Positions 49,656-63,101 of a stretch of DNA of 64,000 bases are shown piece after piece. Position numbers and translations under genes: made by a program. Origin of the DNA: Icerya purchasi (lineage: Eukaryota; Arthropoda; Insecta; Hemiptera; Monophlebidae); NCBI GenBank assembly GCA_039619475.1, contig CM077115.1, positions 158,075,774 to 158,139,773 of the forward strand, given 5' to 3'. The notes beneath the pieces were generated by a model. That model did not search any database. It was not told the DNA's origin and saw only the letters and a program-made list of their open reading frames with translations. Numbering within the stretch: position 1 is the first letter of the stretch; every line of letters begins with the position of its first letter.

Positions 49656-52600
49656 ACTCTGTAATGCATATTAATATTTTATTTTTACATACATCTTTGA
49701 TAAACTTTTTGTATACATTAACTATTTAAGATATTAATTGAGATAGTTGTAAAAAAGTAAAGGATTGAAAAATAAAAATTAATTATAGAAATCAATGGAG
49801 CTACAATTAAATATAAAAATCGACACGATGACATTCATTCGCAAATAACTTCATTTAATGAATAAAATATGGTTTTTATAGAACAGCATAGTTATTTGGC
49901 AAAATAATTGTATAAAATATAATTTTAAACGAATTTAACGGCCACAATACGTGTTACCATCCGTATTGCAACACCAAAACTGAGAGCTTAAAGTGTTTTA
50001 TCTTTACATTTCGAAAATAAATAATTTTTTTTTTTAAATTTCAAATAAAATATTTTTGGTCCCCACTTTTGGTGTTTTCGTAGGGATGGTAACACCTATT
50101 GTGGAAGTTAAATTCGTCTAAAGTTGTATTTTATACAATTATATTGCCATATAAATATTCTTTTATAAAAGCAATATGAGATTTTGATGTGAGTTCTCAT
50201 GTGAGATTTTTTTTGATAGAGATACAATAGGCCCAGGACCTTTCTTGGGTTTAGGAGTTTAGGATATAAAAAATTTGTTCATTGACACGTCCATGGTTTA
50301 AAGGTTGTGTGGTTTGATTCACAGATCTCGACTTACTTGGGGTTTAGGAGTTTAGGATTAAAAAAAAACAGGCCTTCGGCCTGCCTGGGGTTTAGATGTT
50401 TGTGATTTTATAAACCAGGACTACAAATCGTTAGGGGTCTAGGGGTTTAGGGTTAAGCGGACAGGTTTTGGCCTATCTAGGGTTGTTTATGTATGGATCA
50501 TTGGTTCATTAGGATGCACAATTTACACTTCGTATTTGTAATTAGGGTCCTTGGACACTTTTCCAGACAAGTTTTAATGCCAAGTAAAATATATTTGACT
50601 TTTTTTTTTGTCTAATCAGATCCGCTATTATAAATCTTTAATGTCGAATTTGCAATTCGTTACCAGCGACATCGAAAACAACAATGATAAAGTTTTTACG
50701 TAAATTAAATTTTTTGTGATATTTCCATCTGCCAATCTAAATTAACAAAATCTAATATCAGATTTGCGATGAACAACCTTGAAAAACCCTATATACGAAT
50801 TTTAAAAGAATTTTGTTCGCTTGAAACATATGTATAAAGTTACTTTGTATTATTATTATTATTATTATTAGCCATAAGTATATTTCTATATAATATAATC
50901 TTAAATTATAAGTAATACTATTAGCCCTTATATCGGGCAAAGGCCTCCCTCAAACGTGCCCATTCACGCCGGTCCCAGGCTACTCTTTGATAATGTTTAT
51001 GTCCTAACATTTTAGAAATATTATCGTCCCACCTTAATTTTTGTCTTCCTCTTTTTCGTTTGTTATAAAGACTCCAGTCCGTTACAATCTTTGTCCATTT
51101 ATCGCCTCCAATCCTAGCTATATGTCCCGTCCAGTCCCATTTTTGTCTCTTTATTATTCTATTAAAAATACTAGTATTGTTAAGTTTATTCCTGATGTCT
51201 TTATGTTTAATTTTATCCTTTAGTCTAACGCCTAACATCGACCTCTCTACTGCCTTCTGCAGTCTTTCTATTTTATTTTCTAAATTTGTAGATAAGGTCC
51301 AAGTCTGACAACCATAAGTAAGGGTGGGTACTACACAGCTGTTTAGTATTGCACATTTTAGACTATTACTATATGGGCCTTTAAAGATATGTTTTAAGGA
51401 CCAATATTTCTGCCAGGTAAGTACAATTCTACGTTCCACCACCTTTATTGTTCTATTATCCGCCGAAATTAATTGACCTAGATAAATAATATTGTCAAGT
51501 CTTTCAATCCTCTTGTTATCCAATCTTATTTCTTTATTCAAACTCCCATTTGACACCCATTTTGTTTTTTCTAAATTTATACTTAAACCTGCCTCTTTTC
51601 CTGCTTCGTTGAGTTCGTTTAGCATACTCTGTAATGCATATTAATATTTTATTTTTACATACATCTTTGATAAACTTTTTGTATACATTAACTATTTAAG
51701 ATATTAATTGAGATAGTTGTAAAAAAGTAAAGGATTGAAAAATAAAAATTAATTATAGAAATCAATGGAGCTACAATTAAATATAAAAATCGACACGACG
51801 ACATTCACTCGCAAATAACTTCATTTAATGAATAAAATATGGTTTTCATAGAACAGCATAGTTATTTGGCAAAATAATTGTATAAAATATAATTTTAAAC
51901 GAATTTAACGGCCACAATACGTGTTACCATCCGTATTGCAACACCAAAACTGAGAGCTTAAAGTGTTTTATCTTTACATTTCGAAAATAAATAATTTTTT
52001 TTTTTAAATTTCAAATAAAATATTTTTGGTCCCCACTTTTGGTGTTTTCGTAGGGATGGTAACACCTATTGTGGAAGTTAAATTCGTCTAAAGTTGTATT
52101 TTATACAATTATATTGCCATATAAATATTCTTTTATAAAAGCAATATGAGATTTTGATGTGAGTTCTCATGTGAGATTTTTTTTGATAGAGATACAATAG
52201 GCCCAGGACCTTTCTTGGGTTTAGGAGTTTAGGATATAAAAAATTTGTTCATTGACACGTCCATGGTTTAAAGGTTGTGTGGTTTGATTCACAGATCTCG
52301 ACTTACTTGGGGTTTAGGAGTTTAGGATTAAAAAAAAACAGGCCTTCGGCCTGCCTGGGGTTTAGATGTTTGTGATTTTATAAACCAGGACTACAAATCG
52401 TTAGGGGTCTAGGGGTTTAGGGTTAAGCGGACAGGTTTTGGCCTATCTAGGGTTGTTTATGTATGGATCATTGGTTCATTAGGATGCACAATTTACACTT
52501 CGTATTTGTAATTAGGGTCCTTGGACACTTTTCCAGACAAGTTTTAATGCCAAGTAAAATATATTTGACTTTTTTTTTTGTCTAATCAGATCCGCTATTA

Positions 52601-55600
52601 TAAATCTTTAATGTCGAATTTGCAATTCGTTACCAGCGACATCGAAAACAACAATGATAAAGTTTTTACGTAAATTAAATTTTTTGTGATATTTCCATCT
52701 GCCAATCTAAATTAACAAAATCTAATATCAGATTTGCGATGAACAACCTTGAAAAACCCTATATACGAATTTTAAAAGAATTTTGTTCGCTTGAAACATA
52801 TGTATAAAGTTACTTTGTATTATTATTATTATTATTATTAGCCATAAGTATATTTCTATATAATATAATCTTAAATTATAAGTAATACTATTAGCCCTTA
52901 TATCGGGCAAAGGCCTCCCTCAAACGTGCCCATTCACGCCGGTCCCAGGCTACTCTTTGATAATGTTTATGTCCTAACATTTTAGAAATATTATCGTCCC
53001 ACCTTAATTTTTGTCTTCCTCTTTTTCGTTTGTTATAAAGACTCCAGTCCGTTACAATCTTTGTCCATTTATCGCCTCCAATCCTAGCTATATGTCCCGT
53101 CCAGTCCCATTTTTGTCTCTTTATTATTCTATTAAAAATACTAGTATTGTTAAGTTTATTCCTGATGTCTTTATGTTTAATTTTATCCTTTAGTCTAACG
53201 CCTAACATCGACCTCTCTACTGCCTTCTGCAGTCTTTCTATTTTATTTTCTAAATTTGTAGATAAGGTCCAAGTCTGACAACCATAAGTAAGGGTGGGTA
53301 CTACACAGCTGTTTAGTATTGCACATTTTAGACTATTACTATATGGGCCTTTAAAGATATGTTTTAAGGACCAATATTTCTGCCAGGTAAGTACAATTCT
53401 ACGTTCCACCACCTTTATTGTTCTATTATCCGCCGAAATTAATTGACCTAGATAAATAATATTGTCAAGTCTTTCAATCCTCTTGTTATCCAATCTTATT
53501 TCTTTATTCAAACTCCCATTTGACACCCATTTTGTTTTTTCTAAATTTATACTTAAACCTGCCTCTTTTCCTGCTTCGTTGAGTTCGTTTAGCATACTCT
53601 GTAATGCATATTAATATTTTATTTTTACATACATCTTTGATAAACTTTTTGTATACATTAACTATTTAAGATATTAATTGAGATAGTTGTAAAAAAGTAA
53701 AGGATTGAAAAATAAAAATTAATTATAGAAATCAATGGAGCTACAATTAAATATAAAAATCGACACGATGACATTCATTCGCAAATAACTTCATTTAATG
53801 AATAAAATATGGTTTTTATAGAACAGCATAGTTATTTGGCAAAATAATTGTATAAAATATAATTTTAAACGAATTTAACGGCCACAATACGTGTTACCAT
53901 CCGTATTGCAACACCAAAACTGAGAGCTTAAAGTGTTTTATCTTTACATTTCGAAAATAAATAATTTTTTTTTTTAAATTTCAAATAAAATATTTTTGGT
54001 CCCCACTTTTGGTGTTTTCGTAGGGATGGTAACACCTATTGTGGAAGTTAAATTCGTCTAAAGTTGTATTTTATACAATTATATTGCCATATAAATATTC
54101 TTTTATAAAAGCAATATGAGATTTTGATGTGAGTTCTCATGTGAGATTTTTTTTGATAGAGATACAATAGGCCCAGGACCTTTCTTGGGTTTAGGAGTTT
54201 AGGATATAAAAAATTTGTTCATTGACACGTCCATGGTTTAAAGGTTGTGTGGTTTGATTCACAGATCTCGACTTACTTGGGGTTTAGGAGTTTAGGATTA
54301 AAAAAAAACAGGCCTTCGGCCTGCCTGGGGTTTAGATGTTTGTGATTTTATAAACCAGGACTACAAATCGTTAGGGGTCTAGGGGTTTAGGGTTAAGCGG
54401 ACAGGTTTTGGCCTATCTAGGGTTGTTTATGTATGGATCATTGGTTCATTAGGATGCACAATTTACACTTCGTATTTGTAATTAGGGTCCTTGGACACTT
54501 TTCCAGACAAGTTTTAATGCCAAGTAAAATATATTTGACTTTTTTTTTTGTCTAATCAGATCCGCTATTATAAATCTTTAATGTCGAATTTGCAATTCGT
54601 TACCAGCGACATCGAAAACAACAATGATAAAGTTTTTACGTAAATTAAATTTTTTGTGATATTTCCATCTGCCAATCTAAATTAACAAAATCTAATATCA
54701 GATTTGCGATGAACAACCTTGAAAAACCCTATATACGAATTTTAAAAGAATTTTGTTCGCTTGAAACATATGTATAAAGTTACTTTGTATTATTATTATT
54801 ATTATTATTAGCCATAAGTATATTTCTATATAATATAATCTTAAATTATAAGTAATACTATTAGCCCTTATATCGGGCAAAGGCCTCCCTCAAACGTGCC
54901 CATTCACGCCGGTCCCAGGCTACTCTTTGATAATGTTTATGTCCTAACATTTTAGAAATATTATCGTCCCACCTTAATTTTTGTCTTCCTCTTTTTCGTT
55001 TGTTATAAAGACTCCAGTCCGTTACAATCTTTGTCCATTTATCGCCTCCAATCCTAGCTATATGTCCCGTCCAGTCCCATTTTTGTCTCTTTATTATTCT
55101 ATTAAAAATACTAGTATTGTTAAGTTTATTCCTGATGTCTTTATGTTTAATTTTATCCTTTAGTCTAACGCCTAACATCGACCTCTCTACTGCCTTCTGC
55201 AGTCTTTCTATTTTATTTTCTAAATTTGTAGATAAGGTCCAAGTCTGACAACCATAAGTAAGGGTGGGTACTACACAGCTGTTTAGTATTGCACATTTTA
55301 GACTATTACTATATGGGCCTTTAAAGATATGTTTTAAGGACCAATATTTCTGCCAGGTAAGTACAATTCTACGTTCCACCACCTTTATTGTTCTATTATC
55401 CGCCGAAATTAATTGACCTAGATAAATAATATTGTCAAGTCTTTCAATCCTCTTGTTATCCAATCTTATTTCTTTATTCAAACTCCCATTTGACACCCAT
55501 TTTGTTTTTTCTAAATTTATACTTAAACCTGCCTCTTTTCCTGCTTCGTTGAGTTCGTTTAGCATACTCTGTAATGCATATTAATATTTTATTTTTACAT

Positions 55601-58600
55601 ACATCTTTGATAAACTTTTTGTATACATTAACTATTTAAGATATTAATTGAGATAGTTGTAAAAAAGTAAAGGATTGAAAAATAAAAATTAATTATAGAA
55701 ATCAATGGAGCTACAATTAAATATAAAAATCGACACGATGACATTCATTCGCAAATAACTTCATTTAATGAATAAAATATGGTTTTTATAGAACAGCATA
55801 GTTATTTGGCAAAATAATTGTATAAAATATAATTTTAAACGAATTTAACGGCCACAATACGTGTTACCATCCGTATTGCAACACCAAAACTGAGAGCTTA
55901 AAGTGTTTTATCTTTACATTTCGAAAATAAATAATTTTTTTTTTTAAATTTCAAATAAAATATTTTTGGTCCCCACTTTTGGTGTTTTCGTAGGGATGGT
56001 AACACCTATTGTGGAAGTTAAATTCGTCTAAAGTTGTATTTTATACAATTATATTGCCATATAAATATTCTTTTATAAAAGCAATATGAGATTTTGATGT
56101 GAGTTCTCATGTGAGATTTTTTTTGATAGAGATACAATAGGCCCAGGACCTTTCTTGGGTTTAGGAGTTTAGGATATAAAAAATTTGTTCATTGACACGT
56201 CCATGGTTTAAAGGTTGTGTGGTTTGATTCACAGATCTCGACTTACTTGGGGTTTAGGAGTTTAGGATTAAAAAAAAACAGGCCTTCGGCCTGCCTGGGG
56301 TTTAGATGTTTGTGATTTTATAAACCAGGACTACAAATCGTTAGGGGTCTAGGGGTTTAGGGTTAAGCGGACAGGTTTTGGCCTATCTAGGGTTGTTTAT
56401 GTATGGATCATTGGTTCATTAGGATGCACAATTTACACTTCGTATTTGTAATTAGGGTCCTTGGACACTTTTCCAGACAAGTTTTAATGCCAAGTAAAAT
56501 ATATTTGACTTTTTTTTTTGTCTAATCAGATCCGCTATTATAAATCTTTAATGTCGAATTTGCAATTCGTTACCAGCGACATCGAAAACAACAATGATAA
56601 AGTTTTTACGTAAATTAAATTTTTTGTGATATTTCCATCTGCCAATCTAAATTAACAAAATCTAATATCAGATTTGCGATGAACAACCTTGAAAAACCCT
56701 ATATACGAATTTTAAAAGAATTTTGTTCGCTTGAAACATATGTATAAAGTTACTTTGTATTATTATTATTATTATTATTAGCCATAAGTATATTTCTATA
56801 TAATATAATCTTAAATTATAAGTAATACTATTAGCCCTTATATCGGGCAAAGGCCTCCCTCAAACGTGCCCATTCACGCCGGTCCCAGGCTACTCTTTGA
56901 TAATGTTTATGTCCTAACATTTTAGAAATATTATCGTCCCACCTTAATTTTTGTCTTCCTCTTTTTCGTTTGTTATAAAGACTCCAGTCCGTTACAATCT
57001 TTGTCCATTTATCGCCTCCAATCCTAGCTATATGTCCCGTCCAGTCCCATTTTTGTCTCTTTATTATTCTATTAAAAATACTAGTATTGTTAAGTTTATT
57101 CCTGATGTCTTTATGTTTAATTTTATCCTTTAGTCTAACGCCTAACATCGACCTCTCTACTGCCTTCTGCAGTCTTTCTATTTTATTTTCTAAATTTGTA
57201 GATAAGGTCCAAGTCTGACAACCATAAGTAAGGGTGGGTACTACACAGCTGTTTAGTATTGCACATTTTAGACTATTACTATATGGGCCTTTAAAGATAT
57301 GTTTTAAGGACCAATATTTCTGCCAGGTAAGTACAATTCTACGTTCCACCACCTTTATTGTTCTATTATCCGCCGAAATTAATTGACCTAGATAAATAAT
57401 ATTGTCAAGTCTTTCAATCCTCTTGTTATCCAATCTTATTTCTTTATTCAAACTCCCATTTGACACCCATTTTGTTTTTTCTAAATTTATACTTAAACCT
57501 GCCTCTTTTCCTGCTTCGTTGAGTTCGTTTAGCATACTCTGTAATGCATATTAATATTTTATTTTTACATACATCTTTGATAAACTTTTTGTATACATTA
57601 ACTATTTAAGATATTAATTGAGATAGTTGTAAAAAAGTAAAGGATTGAAAAATAAAAATTAATTATAGAAATCAATGGAGCTACAATTAAATATAAAAAT
57701 CGACACGATGACATTCATTCGCAAATAACTTCATTTAATGAATAAAATATGGTTTTTATAGAACAGCATAGTTATTTGGCAAAATAATTGTATAAAATAT
57801 AATTTTAAACGAATTTAACGGCCACAATACGTGTTACCATCCGTATTGCAACACCAAAACTGAGAGCTTAAAGTGTTTTATCTTTACATTTCGAAAATAA
57901 ATAATTTTTTTTTTTAAATTTCAAATAAAATATTTTTGGTCCCCACTTTTGGTGTTTTCGTAGGGATGGTAACACCTATTGTGGAAGTTAAATTCGTCTA
58001 AAGTTGTATTTTATACAATTATATTGCCATATAAATATTCTTTTATAAAAGCAATATGAGATTTTGATGTGAGTTCTCATGTGAGATTTTTTTTGATAGA
58101 GATACAATAGGCCCAGGACCTTTCTTGGGTTTAGGAGTTTAGGATATAAAAAATTTGTTCATTGACACGTCCATGGTTTAAAGGTTGTGTGGTTTGATTC
58201 ACAGATCTCGACTTACTTGGGGTTTAGGAGTTTAGGATTAAAAAAAAACAGGCCTTCGGCCTGCCTGGGGTTTAGATGTTTGTGATTTTATAAACCAGGA
58301 CTACAAATCGTTAGGGGTCTAGGGGTTTAGGGTTAAGCGGACAGGTTTTGGCCTATCTAGGGTTGTTTATGTATGGATCATTGGTTCATTAGGATGCACA
58401 ATTTACACTTCGTATTTGTAATTAGGGTCCTTGGACACTTTTCCAGACAAGTTTTAATGCCAAGTAAAATATATTTGACTTTTTTTTTTGTCTAATCAGA
58501 TCCGCTATTATAAATCTTTAATGTCGAATTTGCAATTCGTTACCAGCGACATCGAAAACAACAATGATAAAGTTTTTACGTAAATTAAATTTTTTGTGAT

Positions 58601-61485
58601 ATTTCCATCTGCCAATCTAAATTAACAAAATCTAATATCAGATTTGCGATGAACAACCTTGAAAAACCCTATATACGAATTTTAAAAGAATTTTGTTCGC
58701 TTGAAACATATGTATAAAGTTACTTTGTATTATTATTATTATTATTATTAGCCATAAGTATATTTCTATATAATATAATCTTAAATTATAAGTAATACTA
58801 TTAGCCCTTATATCGGGCAAAGGCCTCCCTCAAACGTGCCCATTCACGCCGGTCCCAGGCTACTCTTTGATAATGTTTATGTCCTAACATTTTAGAAATA
58901 TTATCGTCCCACCTTAATTTTTGTCTTCCTCTTTTTCGTTTGTTATAAAGACTCCAGTCCGTTACAATCTTTGTCCATTTATCGCCTCCAATCCTAGCTA
59001 TATGTCCCGTCCAGTCCCATTTTTGTCTCTTTATTATTCTATTAAAAATACTAGTATTGTTAAGTTTATTCCTGATGTCTTTATGTTTAATTTTATCCTT
59101 TAGTCTAACGCCTAACATCGACCTCTCTACTGCCTTCTGCAGTCTTTCTATTTTATTTTCTAAATTTGTAGATAAGGTCCAAGTCTGACAACCATAAGTA
59201 AGGGTGGGTACTACACAGCTGTTTAGTATTGCACATTTTAGACTATTACTATATGGGCCTTTAAAGATATGTTTTAAGGACCAATATTTCTGCCAGGTAA
59301 GTACAATTCTACGTTCCACCACCTTTATTGTTCTATTATCCGCCGAAATTAATTGACCTAGATAAATAATATTGTCAAGTCTTTCAATCCTCTTGTTATC
59401 CAATCTTATTTCTTTATTCAAACTCCCATTTGACACCCATTTTGTTTTTTCTAAATTTATACTTAAACCTGCCTCTTTTCCTGCTTCGTTGAGTTCGTTT
59501 AGCATACTCTGTAATGCATATTAATATTTTATTTTTACATACATCTTTGATAAACTTTTTGTATACATTAACTATTTAAGATATTAATTGAGATAGTTGT
59601 AAAAAAGTAAAGGATTGAAAAATAAAAATTAATTATAGAAATCAATGGAGCTACAATTAAATATAAAAATCGACACGATGACATTCATTCGCAAATAACT
59701 TCATTTAATGAATAAAATATGGTTTTTATAGAACAGCATAGTTATTTGGCAAAATAATTGTATAAAATATAATTTTAAACGAATTTAACGGCCACAATAC
59801 GTGTTACCATCCGTATTGCAACACCAAAACTGAGAGCTTAAAGTGTTTTATCTTTACATTTCGAAAATAAATAATTTTTTTTTTTAAATTTCAAATAAAA
59901 TATTTTTGGTCCCCACTTTTGGTGTTTTCGTAGGGATGGTAACACCTATTGTGGAAGTTAAATTCGTCTAAAGTTGTATTTTATACAATTATATTGCCAT
60001 ATAAATATTCTTTTATAAAAGCAATATGAGATTTTGATGTGAGTTCTCATGTGAGATTTTTTTTGATAGAGATACAATAGGCCCAGGACCTTTCTTGGGT
60101 TTAGGAGTTTAGGATATAAAAAATTTGTTCATTGACACGTCCATGGTTTAAAGGTTGTGTGGTTTGATTCACAGATCTCGACTTACTTGGGGTTTAGGAG
60201 TTTAGGATTAAAAAAAAACAGGCCTTCGGCCTGCCTGGGGTTTAGATGTTTGTGATTTTATAAACCAGGACTACAAATCGTTAGGGGTCTAGGGGTTTAG
60301 GGTTAAGCGGACAGGTTTTGGCCTATCTAGGGTTGTTTATGTATGGATCATTGGTTCATTAGGATGCACAATTTACACTTCGTATTTGTAATTAGGGTCC
60401 TTGGACACTTTTCCAGACAAGTTTTAATGCCAAGTAAAATATATTTGACTTTTTTTTTTGTCTAATCAGATCCGCTATTATAAATCTTTAATGTCGAATT
60501 TGCAATTCGTTACCAGCGACATCGAAAACAACAATGATAAAGTTTTTACGTAAATTAAATTTTTTGTGATATTTCCATCTGCCAATCTAAATTAACAAAA
60601 TCTAATATCAGATTTGCGATGAACAACCTTGAAAAACCCTATATACGAATTTTAAAAGAATTTTGTTCGCTTGAAACATATGTATAAAGTTACTTTGTAT
60701 TATTATTATTATTATTATTAGCCATAAGTATATTTCTATATAATATAATCTTAAATTATAAGTAATACTATTAGCCCTTATATCGGGCAAAGGCCTCCCT
60801 CAAACGTGCCCATTCACGCCGGTCCCAGGCTACTCTTTGATAATGTTTATGTCCTAACATTTTAGAAATATTATCGTCCCACCTTAATTTTTGTCTTCCT
60901 CTTTTTCGTTTGTTATAAAGACTCCAGTCCGTTACAATCTTTGTCCATTTATCGCCTCCAATCCTAGCTATATGTCCCGTCCAGTCCCATTTTTGTCTCT
61001 TTATTATTCTATTAAAAATACTAGTATTGTTAAGTTTATTCCTGATGTCTTTATGTTTAATCTTATCCTTTAGTCTAACGCCTAACATCGACCTCTCTAC
61101 TGCCTTCTGCAGTCTTTCTATTTTATTTTCTAAATTTGTAGATAAGGTCCAAGTCTGACAACCATAAGTAAGGGTGGGTACTACACAGCTGTTTAGTATT
61201 GCACATTTTAGACTATTACTATATGGGCCTTTAAAGATATGTTTTAAGGACCAATATTTCTGCCAGGTAAGTACAATTCTACGTTCCACCACCTTTATTG
61301 TTCTATTATCCGCCGAAATTAATTGACCTAGATAAATAATATTGTCAAGTCTTTCAATCCTCTTGTTATCCAATCTTATTTCTTTATTCAAACTCCCATT
61401 TGACACCCATTTTGTTTTTTCTAAATTTATACTTAAACCTGCCTCTTTTCCTGCTTCGTTGAGTTCGTTTAGCATACTCTGTAAT

Positions 61486-62673
61486 GCATATTAATATTTT
61501 ATTTTTACATACATCTTTGATAAACTTTTTGTATACATTAACTATTTAAGATATTAATTGAGATAGTTGTAAAAAAGTAAAGGATTGAAAAATAAAAATT
61601 AATTATAGAAATCAATGGAGCTACAATTAAATATAAAAATCGACACGATGACATTCATTCGCAAATAACTTCATTTAATGAATAAAATATGGTTTTTATA
61701 GAACAGCATAGTTATTTGGCAAAATAATTGTATAAAATATAATTTTAAACGAATTTAACGGCCACAATATGTGTTACCATCCGTATTGCAACACCAAAAC
61801 TGAGAGCTTAAAGTGTTTTATCTTTACATTTCGAAAATAAATAATTTTTTTTTTTAAATTTCAAATAAAATATTTTTGGTCCCCACTTTTGGTGTTTTCG
61901 TAGGGATGGTAACACCTATTGTGGAAGTTAAATTCGTCTAAAGTTGTATTTTATACAATTATATTGCCATATAAATATTCTTTTATAAAAGCAATATGAG
62001 ATTTTGATGTGAGTTCTCATGTGAGATTTTTTTTGATAGAGATACAATAGGCCCAGGACCTTTCTTGGGTTTAGGAGTTTAGGATATAAAAAATTTGTTC
62101 ATTGACACGTCCATGGTTTAAAGGTTGTGTGGTTTGATTCACAGATCTCGACTTACTTGGGGTTTAGGAGTTTAGGATTAAAAAAAAACAGGCCTTCGGC
62201 CTGCCTGGGGTTTAGATGTTTGTGATTTTATAAACCAGGACTACAAATCGTTAGGGGTCTAGGGGTTTAGGGTTAAGCGGACAGGTTTTGGCCTATCTAG
62301 GGTTGTTTATGTATGGATCATTGGTTCATTAGGATGCACAATTTACACTTCGTATTTGTAATTAGGGTCCTTGGACACTTTTCCAGACAAGTTTTAATGC
62401 CAAGTAAAATATATTTGACTTTTTTTTTTGTCTAATCAGATCCGCTATTATAAATCTTTAATGTCGAATTTGCAATTCGTTACCAGCGACATCGAAAACA
62501 ACAATGATAAAGTTTTTACGTAAATTAAATTTTTTGTGATATTTCCATCTGCCAATCTAAATTAACAAAATCTAATATCAGATTTGCGATGAACAACCTT
62601 GAAAAACCCTATATACGAATTTTAAAAGAATTTTGTTCGCTTGAAACATATGTATAAAGTTACTTTGTATTAT
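61486..62673. repeat. Terminal S segment without LINE tail
   Basis: The last unit is S only. Where other units continue into ATT repeats and the LINE, this one runs from ttgtattat into gggtggtttatgc, the rest of the host element's right arm. It therefore shows the empty LINE insertion site. It has a private CpG transition (aatatgtg for aatacgtg near 61770). Confidence 0.92.
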
Positions 62674-63101
62674 GGGTGGTTTATGCATATATTAAAAAGC
62701 CGAAATAGGTCAACTCTATTTTTTTAATTTATGTTTTGGAACAAGTTTTTTAAATTTTTTAAAGCTGTTTTATAAACCTTTTTTTAAAAATGAAGCTGAA
62801 AAATATGTGTTTTTCTCTTCTAAAAATAGTTAATGTAACCCTTGCTACTTAAATCATTATAGGTTACTTTCCTCTTTTATAAGAAATAATCTCCATTTTT
62901 TTTTATGGAAAAATATGGAGTTGAAGCCGAGATATGTGGAAAAACTGTTTTTGGGGTAAAGTTTAAGTGTGGTTTCCATCTCTTTAAACTGCATATGGGC
63001 CGACAAAAAAAAAAAAAAAGGTGTCTAATATTTTTAAATTCTTTACAACATATCAAAATTTCATCAAAATCTGTGATTGGCAACTTGCATACTTTCCTTG
63101 T
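62561..63101 (-). repeat. Right inverted arm of host element
   Basis: Inverted partner of 28991-29512. The first 110 bases are also the end of every S unit, so part of the arm has been amplified 17 times. The frames seen on both strands inside the arm (62877-63150) have no similarity to proteins and are not genes. Confidence 0.85.

Larger units (their letters stand above)
29965..62673. repeat. Tandem array, 1970-bp period, layout S-(R-S)x16
   Basis: Units start at 29965, 31936, 33906, 35876, 37846, 39816, 41786, 43756, 45726, 47696, 49666, 51636, 53606, 55576, 57546, 59516 and 61486. Spacing is exactly 1970 except the first (1971, one extra T in a T run near 30330). Sixteen units contain both S (about 1185 bp) and R (about 785 bp LINE tail); the seventeenth has only S and then runs into the right arm. 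Units are nearly identical: I count about a dozen variable sites over 32 kb. The array begins and ends with S. No unit has a complete gene. Confidence 0.98.
28991..63101. mobile_element. Host element with long inverted arms enclosing the tandem array
   Basis: The left arm 28991-29512 and right arm 62561-63101 are diverged reverse complements over more than 500 bases. The outer ends are ACAAGAAAAGTACGCGAG and the complement of CTTGCATACTTTCCTTGT. Removing the array expansion leaves an element of about 2.6 kb (left arm, 29513-29964, one S segment, rest of right arm). I see no transposase and no clear target duplication, so the superfamily and the exact ends (possibly 28985 and 63109) are open. 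Confidence 0.7.

Noticed and set aside
29965..62673. Regular repeat-spacer pattern that might suggest a CRISPR-like array
   Set aside because: Both parts of the period are constant from unit to unit and the period is 1970 bases; there are no variable spacers and the genome is eukaryotic.
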